From: Arthrobacter sp. SPG23
GTDB lineage: Bacteria; Actinomycetota; Actinomycetes; Actinomycetales; Micrococcaceae
DNA: 35,160 bases
Assembly (NCBI RefSeq): GCF_000876655.1
Contig: NZ_JYCN01000010.1
Location: forward strand, 1 to 35,160
Reading direction: 5' to 3'
Shown: in pieces, positions 21,932 through 30,883 of the stretch
Numbering within the stretch: position 1 is the first letter of the stretch
Layout of the letters: each line of letters opens with the position of its first letter
Notes under the pieces: model-generated
What the model was told of the DNA's origin: nothing
The model's database searches: none
What the model saw: the letters and a program-made list of their open reading frames with translations, nothing else
Program-made: the position numbers and the translations under genes

Positions 21932-22930
21932 ATGCAATACCGCAAACTTGGCAGCAGCGGCATGTACGTCAGCGCCATTGCCCTGGGAAACTGGGCCACC
22001 CACGGCGAAACCGTGGACCAGGACGTTGCCACCGCATGCGTAGAAAAGGCCCTTGACCTCGGCATCACCACCTTCGACACAGCCGATGCCTACGCGGGCA
22101 CTAAGGCTGAAACGATGCTCGGCGAAGCCCTCAAAGGCGTCCGCCGGGAGGGCATCGAGGTGATGACCAAGGCGTTCTTCCCCACCGGCCCCGGCATGAA
22201 CGACCGCGGGCTGTCCCGCAAACACGTGATGGAATCCATCAACGGGTCGCTGCGCCGTCTCCAGATGGACTACGTGGATGTCTACCAGGCGCACCGCTAC
22301 GACTACGAAACCCCGCTGGAAGAAACGATGGGCGCCTTCGCGGACATCGTGCGGGCCGGCAAAGCCCACTACATTGGCGTATCCGAATGGACAGTAAAGG
22401 AAATCCGCGCCGGTGCCGCGCTGGCAGCCGATCTGGGCATCCAGCTCGTTTCAAGCCAGCCGCAATACAACATGCTGTGGCGCGTCATCGAAGCGGAAGT
22501 AGTGCCGGCCTGCGAAGAGCTCGGGATCACCCAGGTGTGCTGGTCGCCGCTGGCCCAAGGTGTGCTTAGTGGGAAGTACGCCGGCGGCCGGGCCGTCCCG
22601 TCGTCGTCCCGCTTTAGCGATGGTGACGGGACGCTGAAGACTGAGCACAAGTTCATGCAGCCGGAGGTCCTGGAAGCAGTGGATAAGCTCAAGCCGATCG
22701 CCGCGGGCCTGGACATCCCCCTGGCAACCCTTGCGGTGGCCTGGGTCCTGGCCAACCCCAACGTCTCTGCGGCCATCGTCGGCGCCAGCCGGCCCGAACA
22801 GCTCGAAGACACGGTCAACGCCGCCGAGTTGGTCCTTGATAGCGAGACGCTCGAATTGATCGACGGCGCCCTGGGTGACGTTGTGGAACGCGATCCTGCC
22901 AAGGTGGAGTCGTTCCCCCAGCGGGTCTAG
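21932..22930 (+). CDS. Aldo/keto reductase
   Basis: The 332-residue TIM-barrel oxidoreductase has its catalytic tetrad visible: Asp49 and Tyr54 (FDTADAYAG), Lys80 (VMTKAFF) and His121 (YQAHRYD). The C-terminal NADPH-binding part shows the GASRPEQLEDTVNA motif. It is closest in style to the KvBeta/YhdN (AKR6/AKR11-like) group, which reduces aldehydes or sugar carbonyls with NADPH. An AAAGGAA ribosome-binding site lies in the 11-base gap after the LacI gene, so the pair is probably one sugar- or aldehyde-responsive operon. Confidence 0.92.
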   Translation: MQYRKLGSSGMYVSAIALGNWATHGETVDQDVATACVEKALDLGITTFDTADAYAGTKAETMLGEALKGVRREGIEVMTKAFFPTGPGMNDRGLSRKHVMESINGSLRRLQMDYVDVYQAHRYDYETPLEETMGAFADIVRAGKAHYIGVSEWTVKEIRAGAALAADLGIQLVSSQPQYNMLWRVIEAEVVPACEELGITQVCWSPLAQGVLSGKYAGGRAVPSSSRFSDGDGTLKTEHKFMQPEVLEAVDKLKPIAAGLDIPLATLAVAWVLANPNVSAAIVGASRPEQLEDTVNAAELVLDSETLELIDGALGDVVERDPAKVESFPQRV

Positions 22931-23066
22931 AGGCGCTGCAGCGAAAATCCTTCGCCCGGCAGGGTCCGCCCGCGCCGCCGTCGGACCTTTACGCCCCGTT
23001 CCAGCCCCGTCCCGCCCAAAAGTGCGGGACACTGGAAGTCACACCACCCACGGAAGCGGACACACT

Positions 23067-23333
23067 TTGATTAATCTCCAGCAGGATGCCGATGGCTACA
23101 TTCGGATGAACCGGCATTTCCCGGAAAAGGTCCGGATCGCCGTCACCTTTGCCGACGGCACCACGGAGGAACTCTCCGGTGGCAGGCTCAACAAAGCCTA
23201 CGACGAAGCCCTGGCCGAATTCCGCGCACAGAACCACCTGGATGCGCGGGGATACTCGCGGTCGCCGAAGAAGAAAACCAGCTCGGGCAACAAGATCGAG
23301 TTCGTCCCGGTCCACCCCGGCATGGGCGACTAG
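23067..23333 (+). CDS. Uncharacterised 88-aa protein
   Basis: With a TTG start (GGAAG ten bases before) the product begins MINLQQDADGYIRMNRHFPE and has a VRIAVTFADGTTEELSGGRL hairpin, a helix (NKAYDEALAEFRAQN) and a basic Lys-rich tail. I recognise no family. It is separated by two bases from the next gene, also starting with TTG, suggesting a translationally coupled pair. Confidence 0.65.
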   Translation: MINLQQDADGYIRMNRHFPEKVRIAVTFADGTTEELSGGRLNKAYDEALAEFRAQNHLDARGYSRSPKKKTSSGNKIEFVPVHPGMGD

Positions 23334-23335
23334 CT

Positions 23336-24091
23336 TTGACGGAGCCCGCCGGCCGGCTCGATCCGCTGCTCTATCCGTGGGATCCGCCCGAGACCTCGGG
23401 CGTCGTGGGCGCCGACGGTTTTCTGCCGCTTGAGCCCTCATCCGGCCTGGATGAAGCCCTTGCGCAGGCCAATGCGGCACCGCTGGAGTCCCGCTCCCTG
23501 GTGGTCTCCATCGGCTCGAATGCCAGTGCCGACGTGATGCGCCGGAAGTTCGCCGCCTACCGCCAGCCTGTCAGTCCGGTGCTGCCAATGGTCCGCGGGC
23601 AGCTCCACAACATCGCGGTCGGCCACTCCGCCCACGTGAGCAGTGCCGGCTACATTGCCGCCGCTCCCTACCCCCGGCCCGGGGAGCGCACGGCGGTGTG
23701 GGTGTCCTGGCTGGACGACCTCCAGCTGACGGCACTGGACGAAACCGAGCCCAACTACCGGCGGATCCAGCTCGACGGCGGCGCCTGCCCGCTCGCGCTC
23801 GACCACGGCGAGCGTCCGGAGGACTTCTCGCTGTTCACCTCGCGCTGGGGCGTTCTGACCGACGGCGACGGCGGGAAGCTTCCCTTCGTGGACCAGTCGG
23901 TCCTCTTCGGGCTGCTCGCCGGCAGCGGCACCGGAGACCAGGCGGAAGAGGGTAAAGCGGTGTTCGACGGCCCGCCGGAACTCGTGGCCGAACAGCTCGC
24001 CCGGCCGTCGGTCCAGGCATGGGCCAGGGACTGGTTCAGCTCGGCCGGCCTGGCCGCACCCGCGGACTTCGGCGGCCTCTGCGCAGAGTAG
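23336..24091 (+). CDS. Uncharacterised protein, possible gamma-glutamylcyclotransferase-like fold
   Basis: The 251-residue protein has a central SLVVSIGSNASADVMRRKF, then VLPMVRGQLHNIAVGHSAHV and GYIAAAPYP. The SIGSN segment followed by a chain-wrapping beta barrel resembles the YGSN signature of GGCT-like proteins, but the match is loose and a catalytic glutamate is not evident. It could equally be an actinobacterial protein of novel fold. It starts with TTG and directly follows the 88-aa gene. It converges with the flavin monooxygenase gene, 41 bases away. Confidence 0.7.
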   Translation: MTEPAGRLDPLLYPWDPPETSGVVGADGFLPLEPSSGLDEALAQANAAPLESRSLVVSIGSNASADVMRRKFAAYRQPVSPVLPMVRGQLHNIAVGHSAHVSSAGYIAAAPYPRPGERTAVWVSWLDDLQLTALDETEPNYRRIQLDGGACPLALDHGERPEDFSLFTSRWGVLTDGDGGKLPFVDQSVLFGLLAGSGTGDQAEEGKAVFDGPPELVAEQLARPSVQAWARDWFSSAGLAAPADFGGLCAE

Positions 24092-24132
24092 CCACCGCTG
24101 GCTGCCAGCCGCCGCGGGGCCGCCGGGCCGCA

Positions 24133-25374
24133 TCAGCGCGCCGCGATGTGCTCCGCAACATACGCGGCATCCCGGCCGACGCCCGCCACGATGGCCGACC
24201 AATGCCCGTTCAGCCACGGCAGCCCCACGACGTACAGGCCAGGGTGCTCGGTGATTCCGCGGTGGTGCCGGGGATAGTTCCACTCGTCCAGCACGGGGAT
24301 GTCCAGGATGCCGAAGTCCAGCCGGTAGCCGGTAGCCCAGAGGACGGATGTGATGTTCGCGGCGTCCAGGTCCAGCCGGGCGGGCTCGGACGGCAGCCAG
24401 TGGTCCTGGCGCGGCGGATCGGCCTCGGGTGCCTGAATCCCCGCCGCGGCAATATAGGCGTCGAACATTGGCTGCAGGCGTTGGCGGAACCCGGCCTCGA
24501 CAATAGCCAGGCGCTCCGGAAGGTCGTCGCTGAAGGTGAGTCCGCCGTCGTCGGCTGCTTCCAGGTGGCCGTGCAGCCGGACGCCGCGGCGGCCGAGGTC
24601 GCGCAGGTGGATGTCGTGGCCGCCGTCGGCGCCGGAGAGCAGCGGGTTGCACATGAACCGCGCCGCGGGGGAGGGCAGCTGCTCTACGGCGAGGCCGTTC
24701 AGCCCGTACTCCGGACCGTGCAGGCCGATCTGGATCATCCAGTGGATCGCGTCCTTGCCGCGGTACCGGCGGGGTGCCTCGGGGCAGGCGGACACGGCCA
24801 GATGGACTTCGCGGCCCGCCGCCAGCAGGTCCTCGGCCACCTGCCCACCGGACTGGCCGGTGCCCACGATCAGGACGGCACCGTCCGGCAGCTGGCCCGG
24901 GTGGCGGTAGTCGTGGGTGTGCAGTTGCACGATGTGCCCCGGCAGACCTGCGGCGAAAGCGGGGACTTTCGGTTTCTGGTAGGCGCCGGTGGCCAGCACC
25001 ACGTTGCGCGCCCGCCGGATGCCCTCGGTGGTGTCCATGCGAAAGCCGCCGTCCTCCGCCGCGATCCGGGTGACGTCCGTGCCGGTGCTCACCGGCGCGC
25101 CGATGCTCTCCGCATAGTTCCGGAAGTACCCGATCAGCTCGTCCCGCGGCATAAAGGCGTCCGGCTCAGGACCGTCATACGGCCTGCCCGGCAAATCCAG
25201 CGAGAAGTTCGGTGTGTTGAGGCAGAACGCATCCCAGCGGTCCTGCCAGGCGCCGCCAAGGGCGGCACGCCGCTCCAGCAATTGGTGTTCGACGCCGGCC
25301 CGGCTCAGCCAGTAGCTGGTCGCCAGGCCGGCCTGCCCCGCGCCGATCACCAGGGCGTCCAGAATCGGTCCCAT
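24133..25374 (-). CDS. Flavin-dependent monooxygenase (CzcO/FMO-like)
   Basis: The 413-residue protein has an N-terminal FAD-binding Rossmann motif (LVIGAGQAGLATSYWL), the WDAFCLNTPNFS and GRPYDGP region typical of CzcO-type enzymes, and a second nucleotide-binding motif (LIVGTGQSGGQVAEDL) for NADPH. A C-terminal ATGYRLDF motif shows the hallmark of flavin monooxygenases. It likely oxygenates a small nucleophilic or carbonyl compound; the substrate cannot be inferred. The ATG at 25374 is clear from the Rossmann start. It lies downstream of the Wadjet operon on the same strand, but 187 bases with an inverted repeat separate them. Confidence 0.9.
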   Translation of the reverse strand: MGPILDALVIGAGQAGLATSYWLSRAGVEHQLLERRAALGGAWQDRWDAFCLNTPNFSLDLPGRPYDGPEPDAFMPRDELIGYFRNYAESIGAPVSTGTDVTRIAAEDGGFRMDTTEGIRRARNVVLATGAYQKPKVPAFAAGLPGHIVQLHTHDYRHPGQLPDGAVLIVGTGQSGGQVAEDLLAAGREVHLAVSACPEAPRRYRGKDAIHWMIQIGLHGPEYGLNGLAVEQLPSPAARFMCNPLLSGADGGHDIHLRDLGRRGVRLHGHLEAADDGGLTFSDDLPERLAIVEAGFRQRLQPMFDAYIAAAGIQAPEADPPRQDHWLPSEPARLDLDAANITSVLWATGYRLDFGILDIPVLDEWNYPRHHRGITEHPGLYVVGLPWLNGHWSAIVAGVGRDAAYVAEHIAAR

Positions 25375-25425
25375 GAAAAAACCATACGCCGGGCCGGGCA
25401 GGTTTCAAGGGGGTATTGGGGCTTC

Positions 25426-25476
25426 CGTCCGTGACGGGCTGCGGCACAACTCTGGAGTCCGCGTTTGTCACGGACG
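25426..25476. repeat. 10-bp inverted repeat between jetD and monooxygenase gene
   Basis: CGTCCGTGAC (25426-25435) and GTCACGGACG (25467-25476) form a perfect 10-bp inverted repeat with a 31-base loop. No T-run follows on the minus strand, so it may be a regulatory site or a weak transcript-end structure for the Wadjet operon. Confidence 0.6.
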
Positions 25477-25561
25477 TGGTCGGCCCCTTTCGCCGAAGTC
25501 GGGTACGAGCCCGGCCCATGAGCGACGCACAGTTGCACGCGCAGTTGGCCAGCAAACGCTG

Positions 25562-26851
25562 TTAGTTTCCTCGCGGCAGAAGCCGCGCCAGCGCCCAGTC
25601 CCAGCCAATCAGCTCCTGCTCCAGGCGGACAGCCGAACCGAACTCGCCGTCAGCGAGAGACTGATACAACTCAGACTCCTCTGCCGTCAGCCGCGTAAGT
25701 GCGGCCGTTGCAGGCGTCGGTTCCGAGCCCCACGCATCGCGGTGTTCCAGCAGGGTTGCCCGGTCCATCAGCACACTTCCCACATGCGGATGGGCTGCCC
25801 TCAGTTGGTCCAGGATGCGGAAGCCATGGGTGTCCAGGTCACCCCAATAGAGGACCTCGCAGTCCTGAAGCCAGGCCGCGTCACGCAGCGCGGAAAAACC
25901 GTAGCCCGCACCGAAGAGGGCCAAAGCACCGGGCCGCTCCGGCAGGGCCAGGAAGTTGACGAGGTTTTCGGTGACGACCACCGTGCGGACCGGCAAACGT
26001 AAAGTGCGGAAGGCGTCCGCGGTTACCGTGACGTCGCGGGCGTCGCCCAGGAGCGGAATCTCCGGGTCCAGCATTCGGAACCGGACCAGTTCAGGCGGAT
26101 GGATGAAGCCGTGGCGTTCAGCAAAACGCCCTGCCGGTGTGCGCGCTGCTGCGTTGCCGAGGACGGCATCGCCCGGTTCTGCATTGCCCAGGACGGCGTC
26201 CGTCTGTTCTTCGGCCGTCGGCTCGCTGGGCATGATCGCCTGCAGCGCTGCGGCCATCTCGTCCACCACCCGCCGATGGGTCTCCAGGAACTTGGTGTGC
26301 ACGCCGGGCAGGCTCAGCTGCCGCACGTATATTCCGGGCGCCGGGGTGCTGAGTAACCAGAGGGCCACGCGCCCGGCTGTCAGCGCAGCTTCTTCCAGCG
26401 CCAGTAGCTGAAGCGGCCGCTTCCACGCCCACTGGCGAAGTGCCGGATCCAACGCCGACAATTCGTCCGCGAGTTCCCGGAACCGGGCCGCATTACGGGT
26501 CTTGCCGACGAAGGCGATCTCGTCGTCGACCGACTCGAACACCGCTGCGGCGGGCAGCCGGTTGGAACCGATGGTGGTCCGCCCGACGTCGGCGGTCTCC
26601 AGCGTGTAGCGCCCGGCAGCCACGAACAATTCGCTTGCCCACGCATGTGCGGCGGCGTAGTCCGTCCGGAGGCCGGCCGCCGTCGGACGTTTTAGCGGGC
26701 GGCGGCGGGGATATGCACCGGTAGGTTCCAGCAGTTCGCGCAGCAGCGCCCCGCTGTCCCAGGCCTTCAACGACAGAGCGCGGAGCATTGCCAGCGTGGT
26801 CCAGCCGCTGGTCCGCGGGCTGGTCCGTGCCCCTGGCCCCTCAGTCGGCAC
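25562..26851 (-). CDS. jetD: Wadjet JetD, DNA-cleaving Toprim subunit (DUF2220/DUF3322)
   Basis: The 429-residue protein has the N-terminal DUF3322 region and a C-terminal Toprim (DUF2220) domain. The conserved catalytic glutamate is in VTENLVNFL (Glu295), the acidic pair is in GDLDTHG (337-343), and RLEQE lies at 409-413. In type I Wadjet, JetD is the topoisomerase-VI-like nuclease that nicks or cuts plasmid DNA after loop extrusion by JetABC. The GTG start overlaps the end of jetC by 11 bases. It is the last gene of the operon. All metal-binding residues that I can see are intact. Confidence 0.93.
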   Translation of the reverse strand: MPTEGPGARTSPRTSGWTTLAMLRALSLKAWDSGALLRELLEPTGAYPRRRPLKRPTAAGLRTDYAAAHAWASELFVAAGRYTLETADVGRTTIGSNRLPAAAVFESVDDEIAFVGKTRNAARFRELADELSALDPALRQWAWKRPLQLLALEEAALTAGRVALWLLSTPAPGIYVRQLSLPGVHTKFLETHRRVVDEMAAALQAIMPSEPTAEEQTDAVLGNAEPGDAVLGNAAARTPAGRFAERHGFIHPPELVRFRMLDPEIPLLGDARDVTVTADAFRTLRLPVRTVVVTENLVNFLALPERPGALALFGAGYGFSALRDAAWLQDCEVLYWGDLDTHGFRILDQLRAAHPHVGSVLMDRATLLEHRDAWGSEPTPATAALTRLTAEESELYQSLADGEFGSAVRLEQELIGWDWALARLLPRGN

Positions 26852-29800
26852 GCCGGTCCCGTTCGTCCCGGTATTCCTGGATGGTCATGTTACGCAGCTG
26901 CGAATCGTCGCCGTTGACGTTGGCCACGAATCCCACGTGGGACACAAACGGCTCGATCACATGGATCTTCTGCAACGGAGTCACGATGAGCAACTGCAGC
27001 TTCATCCGCTGGAACAGCTCCAGCCCGTACCGCGCCGACTCATCGGAGCCGCGGCCGAACGCCTCATCAATCACGACGAACCGGAAGCTACGTCCGCTCC
27101 CGGCGTTCTTTCCGGCGCCCTTGCCGGACGCGAGCCCGAACTGGAACGCGAGGGCGGCAGCCAGAATGGTGTAGGCGAGCTTCTCCTTTTGGCCGCCGGA
27201 CTTTCCACCGGAGTCGGTGAAATGCTCAAACTCCTCGCCGGTCTCGGTCCACTTTTCCGAAGCGGAGAACGTGAACCAATTCCGGACGTCCGTGACCTTG
27301 GCCGTCCATCGTTCATCGAGGGTGGTGTAGCCGTCCCGGCCGCGGAAGCGTTCAATCAGCCGGGCAACCTGCAGGTACTTCTGCTCGGAATACTGGTCAT
27401 CATCGCCGATGGTCCCTTCCGAACAGGCCCGCAGGTCCATCCCGAACTGCCTGACGTCCAGGTCGGTGCTGTTCTGGTGCTCCAGCTGGATGTGCCGGCC
27501 GGAGTTGTACTCGATCCCGGCCAGGGAAAGGTTGATTTCGCCGATCCGGTTCACGATGTCCTGGCGGCGGCTGTCCAGGAAAGCGTTGAAGGCCACCACC
27601 TCATGGATGGTGTTTTGGTTCAGCGATTCCTTGAAATGGGCCTCGAACCGGGGGAGGTCGTTGCTGACGAGCTGCTCCAGGAGCTTGGCGAAGTCGCCGG
27701 CTGCCTCGAGGGCGGCGTCGATCTCGACCGTCTCGTTCGGGTACGTGTTCCGGAACTCGGCCATGAGCCGGACAGTCTTTTCCGCGGCACGCGCGATCTG
27801 TTTGGAAAGCGCATCGATGCTGTCCGTCAGCCCGGACCGGACCGCACTTTCCACAGTGCCGGTGTTCTTGTAGGTGAGCGTTTTGCCGGCGAGTTCTGCG
27901 CCGGCGAGGCGGGCCACGGCAGCCAGCACCGCGCCGTCGCCCGTCAACGGGGTTTCCCTGAGGACGTCACGGCAGTCCGCGATCGCCTCGGCGATGTCCT
28001 TGGCCGCACCCTCATTGGAGCCGATCCGGCGCTGGACGTCGTCGGCCCGCGTTTGAAGGCGGTCCAGGGTCCCGGAAATCTCGGTTTCCTTCGCCGTGAG
28101 CTCCCGGAGTACATCGCTGGTGGATTCCAGCTGGGTCTTCTCCGCCTTGAGGTCCTCGATGCGCCGCGCGGTGAGCTGCCAGCTGACCTCTGCGAAGTCC
28201 GACACCGAGCCGATGGTCCCCAGCTGCTGGTTCTGCCGGCCGACGGCGCCCAGGGAAACGTTGACCCGCGAAAGCTGGCCGGCCACCACGCTGAGCTGCC
28301 CCTGGAGGTCGTCCTGTTCGGCGCGGAAGCGGCTGATCTTGTCGTGGTTGTCCCAGCCGAGGACGTAATTGCGGCGGTCCGAGAGGTCCTGCCGGTCGTC
28401 CTTTTCGTGCCGCCCGCGCCCGCCCTTGAGCTGGCCGTTGGCGGTGAGGGCCTTGGAGCGTCGGCGGAAATCCTCGAGGGTGTCGCAGCAGAAATAGTCA
28501 AAGCGGCTGCTGAGCTCATCCAGCAGGAAGTCACGGAACGGCGTTCCCTGTTTGATGGCGATTTTAGCGGCAAGGGTGCCCGCTTCGGCCGGCTTCGGCG
28601 CGTACGACTCGCCGATCTTCAGGTACACCAGCCGGCCGCGCAGGTTGTTGCCGTCCACCCAGCCGCTCACCGCAGCGTAGTGTTCCGACGGAACCAGGAG
28701 CGAGAGTGCAAAACCCCGCAGGGTGCGCTCGGCAGCGCCTTCCCACGCCGCTTCGCCGTCGCGGACGCGCAGCAGCTCGCCGGCGTACGGCAGCTCGGAC
28801 TCCCGGATTCCGGTCCCGTCACACAGCCGACGGCGGAGCTCCAGTTGGGGGCGCGGTAGCAGGTTGGGCCGGGACTGCAGGCTGGTCAGCTCAGCGGCGA
28901 TGTCGATGGCGCGGCTGGTGAGCACCGTGCGCGTCATGGTGAGCTCGGTGCGGCTGTCCTGCAGCTCGTCGGCCTTGGCGGCGAGCTCTATTTCGACTTC
29001 GGCGAGCCGTGCCCGGTTGGCGTCGAACAGCACGCGGTCCGCCGGGGCCTGAAGACCAAGGTCCGCCGCTGCCTCTGCGTACTTGTCAAACCGCGCCCGC
29101 TGCGCCCTAGACTCCTCGCCCAGCCGCGCGGCTTCGGCTTCGATGGCCGCCAGCCGTCCGCCGCCGTTGCTGCGGATGTCCTCCTTGACAGCCGCCAGGT
29201 CCAGCCGGAGCTGGGTGATTTCGGTGGCGAGCTTGCCGCTGTCCTCCTGCAGCCGGACGCCGGTGCTGTGCAGTTCGGCCTGGTGCTCGAGGCTGAGCTG
29301 CAGCTTCCGGTCCGTGAACCAGGGGTGCAGCTGGTCCCGCTGCCGGCGAGCGAATTCATCTTCGGCGCTCAGACTGGTGTGCTGGGCGGCGCCCTGCGTG
29401 ATGGGCGTCAGCAGCGCGATCTGGTCCTTGGCCCGGAGGACGGCGTCGTGGGCCTTCTTCAGATCGTCGAAATGGTGGATGAGGTTGCCGATCCGGGCCT
29501 GGACGTCATCTTCTTCGAGCATGTTGGTGCGCACGAAGTTGGTGATGTTTTCCACCTGCTTCATGGACACCGTGCGGTGGAACAGTTCCATGGCCTGGTT
29601 GCCGCTGATGCCGAACTGCCTTTTGAAGGCTGCTGCGTAGGGCTCGAACGTGTCGTGGATGGAGGCGCCGGCCGCCCGGAGCTGCTTCTTCAGCTTCGCG
29701 GGGTCCTGACCGAAGTTGGCGAAGTCCCCGGCGATGGACTGCTCGCCCTCCATCAGCGAGTAGAAGCGGCTGGGCTGGCCTGCTTCCTGCGTGGCCCACA

Positions 29801-30245
29801 GGCTGATCGCCAGCGTGATCGATTTGCCGAGGACGGCGTTGTGGAAGACGCCCAGCACCACTGACAGTTTGCCGGTGCCGCGCAGCGCCACCGGCTTGGA
29901 GTATTCGCCGCCGGTGCTGCGGGTGCTCTTGTGGAAGCCGCGCACATAGGACATCAGGGTGCGTTCCTTCTTCTGTGCACCCGCGGCCTTGTTGTACTCG
30001 ATCCTGTTGGCCGGCAGCAGCAGCGTGGTGATGGCGTCCACCACCGTTGACTTGCCGGAACCGATGTCGCCGGTCAGCAGGCTGTTGGATCCGTCCAGCC
30101 GGAACGTACGGACCTCCCGGTGGAACGTACCCCAGTTGAGCAGCTCCAAACGGTGCAGCCGGAACCCCGGGGGAGTACCGGCGTCGTCCGCTTTTTCATC
30201 GAGGCTGAACAGCATGTCCTGCTGGTCGGTCAACTGGGTGCTCAC
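26841..30245 (-). CDS. jetC: Wadjet JetC, SMC-like ATPase
   Basis: The 1134-residue MksB-type SMC protein has Walker A GDIGSGKST at 59-67, followed by long heptad-rich coiled coils and a globular hinge near the middle. The ABC signature SGGQKEKL is at about 1016-1023 and the Walker B FVVIDEAF at about 1056-1063. Paired heads hydrolyse ATP to extrude DNA loops, which is how Wadjet recognises small circular plasmids. The GTG at 30245 is chosen because it forms a GTGA overlap with the stop of jetB; the open frame further upstream is a shadow of jetB. It is the largest gene of the window. Confidence 0.95.
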   Translation of the reverse strand: MSTQLTDQQDMLFSLDEKADDAGTPPGFRLHRLELLNWGTFHREVRTFRLDGSNSLLTGDIGSGKSTVVDAITTLLLPANRIEYNKAAGAQKKERTLMSYVRGFHKSTRSTGGEYSKPVALRGTGKLSVVLGVFHNAVLGKSITLAISLWATQEAGQPSRFYSLMEGEQSIAGDFANFGQDPAKLKKQLRAAGASIHDTFEPYAAAFKRQFGISGNQAMELFHRTVSMKQVENITNFVRTNMLEEDDVQARIGNLIHHFDDLKKAHDAVLRAKDQIALLTPITQGAAQHTSLSAEDEFARRQRDQLHPWFTDRKLQLSLEHQAELHSTGVRLQEDSGKLATEITQLRLDLAAVKEDIRSNGGGRLAAIEAEAARLGEESRAQRARFDKYAEAAADLGLQAPADRVLFDANRARLAEVEIELAAKADELQDSRTELTMTRTVLTSRAIDIAAELTSLQSRPNLLPRPQLELRRRLCDGTGIRESELPYAGELLRVRDGEAAWEGAAERTLRGFALSLLVPSEHYAAVSGWVDGNNLRGRLVYLKIGESYAPKPAEAGTLAAKIAIKQGTPFRDFLLDELSSRFDYFCCDTLEDFRRRSKALTANGQLKGGRGRHEKDDRQDLSDRRNYVLGWDNHDKISRFRAEQDDLQGQLSVVAGQLSRVNVSLGAVGRQNQQLGTIGSVSDFAEVSWQLTARRIEDLKAEKTQLESTSDVLRELTAKETEISGTLDRLQTRADDVQRRIGSNEGAAKDIAEAIADCRDVLRETPLTGDGAVLAAVARLAGAELAGKTLTYKNTGTVESAVRSGLTDSIDALSKQIARAAEKTVRLMAEFRNTYPNETVEIDAALEAAGDFAKLLEQLVSNDLPRFEAHFKESLNQNTIHEVVAFNAFLDSRRQDIVNRIGEINLSLAGIEYNSGRHIQLEHQNSTDLDVRQFGMDLRACSEGTIGDDDQYSEQKYLQVARLIERFRGRDGYTTLDERWTAKVTDVRNWFTFSASEKWTETGEEFEHFTDSGGKSGGQKEKLAYTILAAALAFQFGLASGKGAGKNAGSGRSFRFVVIDEAFGRGSDESARYGLELFQRMKLQLLIVTPLQKIHVIEPFVSHVGFVANVNGDDSQLRNMTIQEYRDERDRRAD

Positions 30246-30883
30246 GGGAGGTTTCCTTCCGTCGTGTCGGGCCCCGAAGCGGTGCCGGTGCCCGCGCCGG
30301 TGAGGGAGGCACGGTAATCGGCCAGCCGCGCGTCGAACTCTTCCAGCCACTGGGCGTCAACGTAGGCCTTGAGGATGCGGGCCACCTCGTAGGTGCCGGG
30401 CTGGTTGCGGAGTTTGCGCAGGAAGCCCAGTTCCACCACTTTCTTAATGTTGGTGCCGAGCTGGTCCAGGATCCTGGCCTCGTTGCTGGATTCTGGCAGG
30501 AAGACGGCGACCATGTCTGCGATGTCCTGTTCGGTCATGATGAGGCGGAGCTCGCTGCTGTTGGTGTCGAATTCCAGCATCCGGCCGCGGAGCAGCGCCA
30601 GGAGCAGGCTGACGTTGAAGGTCAGCGGTCGCCGGGGGATAAGCCTTGGCAACGTACCGTCCGGGTCCTCACGCGATTTCAGGAATGCGTAGCCCTCGGA
30701 TTCATCCAGGATGAGGTCCAGGCCCAGAACTGCCACGTAGTCGCGGACGTGGGAGGACAAGCCCAGCAGCGACTGCCAGACCTTCTCGTCCGACTCGGCG
30801 TACACCACGCCTTTGAAGAGCTTGGTCACGACGCCGGGAAGTTCTTCGGGCGCGTTCGTTGCCGGTGTATCAGTGTGGTTCAT
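30242..30883 (-). CDS. jetB: Wadjet JetB, MksE-like kite subunit (DUF4194)
   Basis: The 213-residue protein matches the DUF4194 family: a winged-helix kite subunit (VVTKLFKGVVYAE, DYVAVLGLDLILDESEGYAF, LPRLIPRRPLTFNVSLLLAL). It contacts both the kleisin JetA and the SMC heads. The start ATG overlaps the jetA stop in an ATGA tetramer, and the stop overlaps the jetC start in a GTGA. The C-terminal tail is Gly/Thr-rich and probably disordered. Confidence 0.93.
   Translation of the reverse strand: MNHTDTPATNAPEELPGVVTKLFKGVVYAESDEKVWQSLLGLSSHVRDYVAVLGLDLILDESEGYAFLKSREDPDGTLPRLIPRRPLTFNVSLLLALLRGRMLEFDTNSSELRLIMTEQDIADMVAVFLPESSNEARILDQLGTNIKKVVELGFLRKLRNQPGTYEVARILKAYVDAQWLEEFDARLADYRASLTGAGTGTASGPDTTEGNLP

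Noticed and set aside
23438..24652. 404-codon minus-strand frame rich in Arg and Pro
   Set aside because: It overlaps two well-supported genes in other frames and has no family features.
24019..25434. 471-codon plus-strand frame opposite the flavin monooxygenase
   Set aside because: It is antisense to a gene with intact FAD and NADPH motifs, and its composition is that of a shadow frame.
25375..25476. Intrinsic terminator after jetD
   Set aside because: The inverted repeat is real, but it has a 31-base loop and no T-run, so it is listed only as an inverted repeat.
25518..25565. 15-codon open frame (MSDAQLHAQLASKRC) before the jetD stop
   Set aside because: It is too short, without a ribosome-binding site, and overlaps the end of jetD on the other strand.
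26796..28859. 687-codon open frame on the plus strand opposite jetC
   Set aside because: It is antisense to the SMC gene with no recognisable motif; it reflects jetC codon bias.
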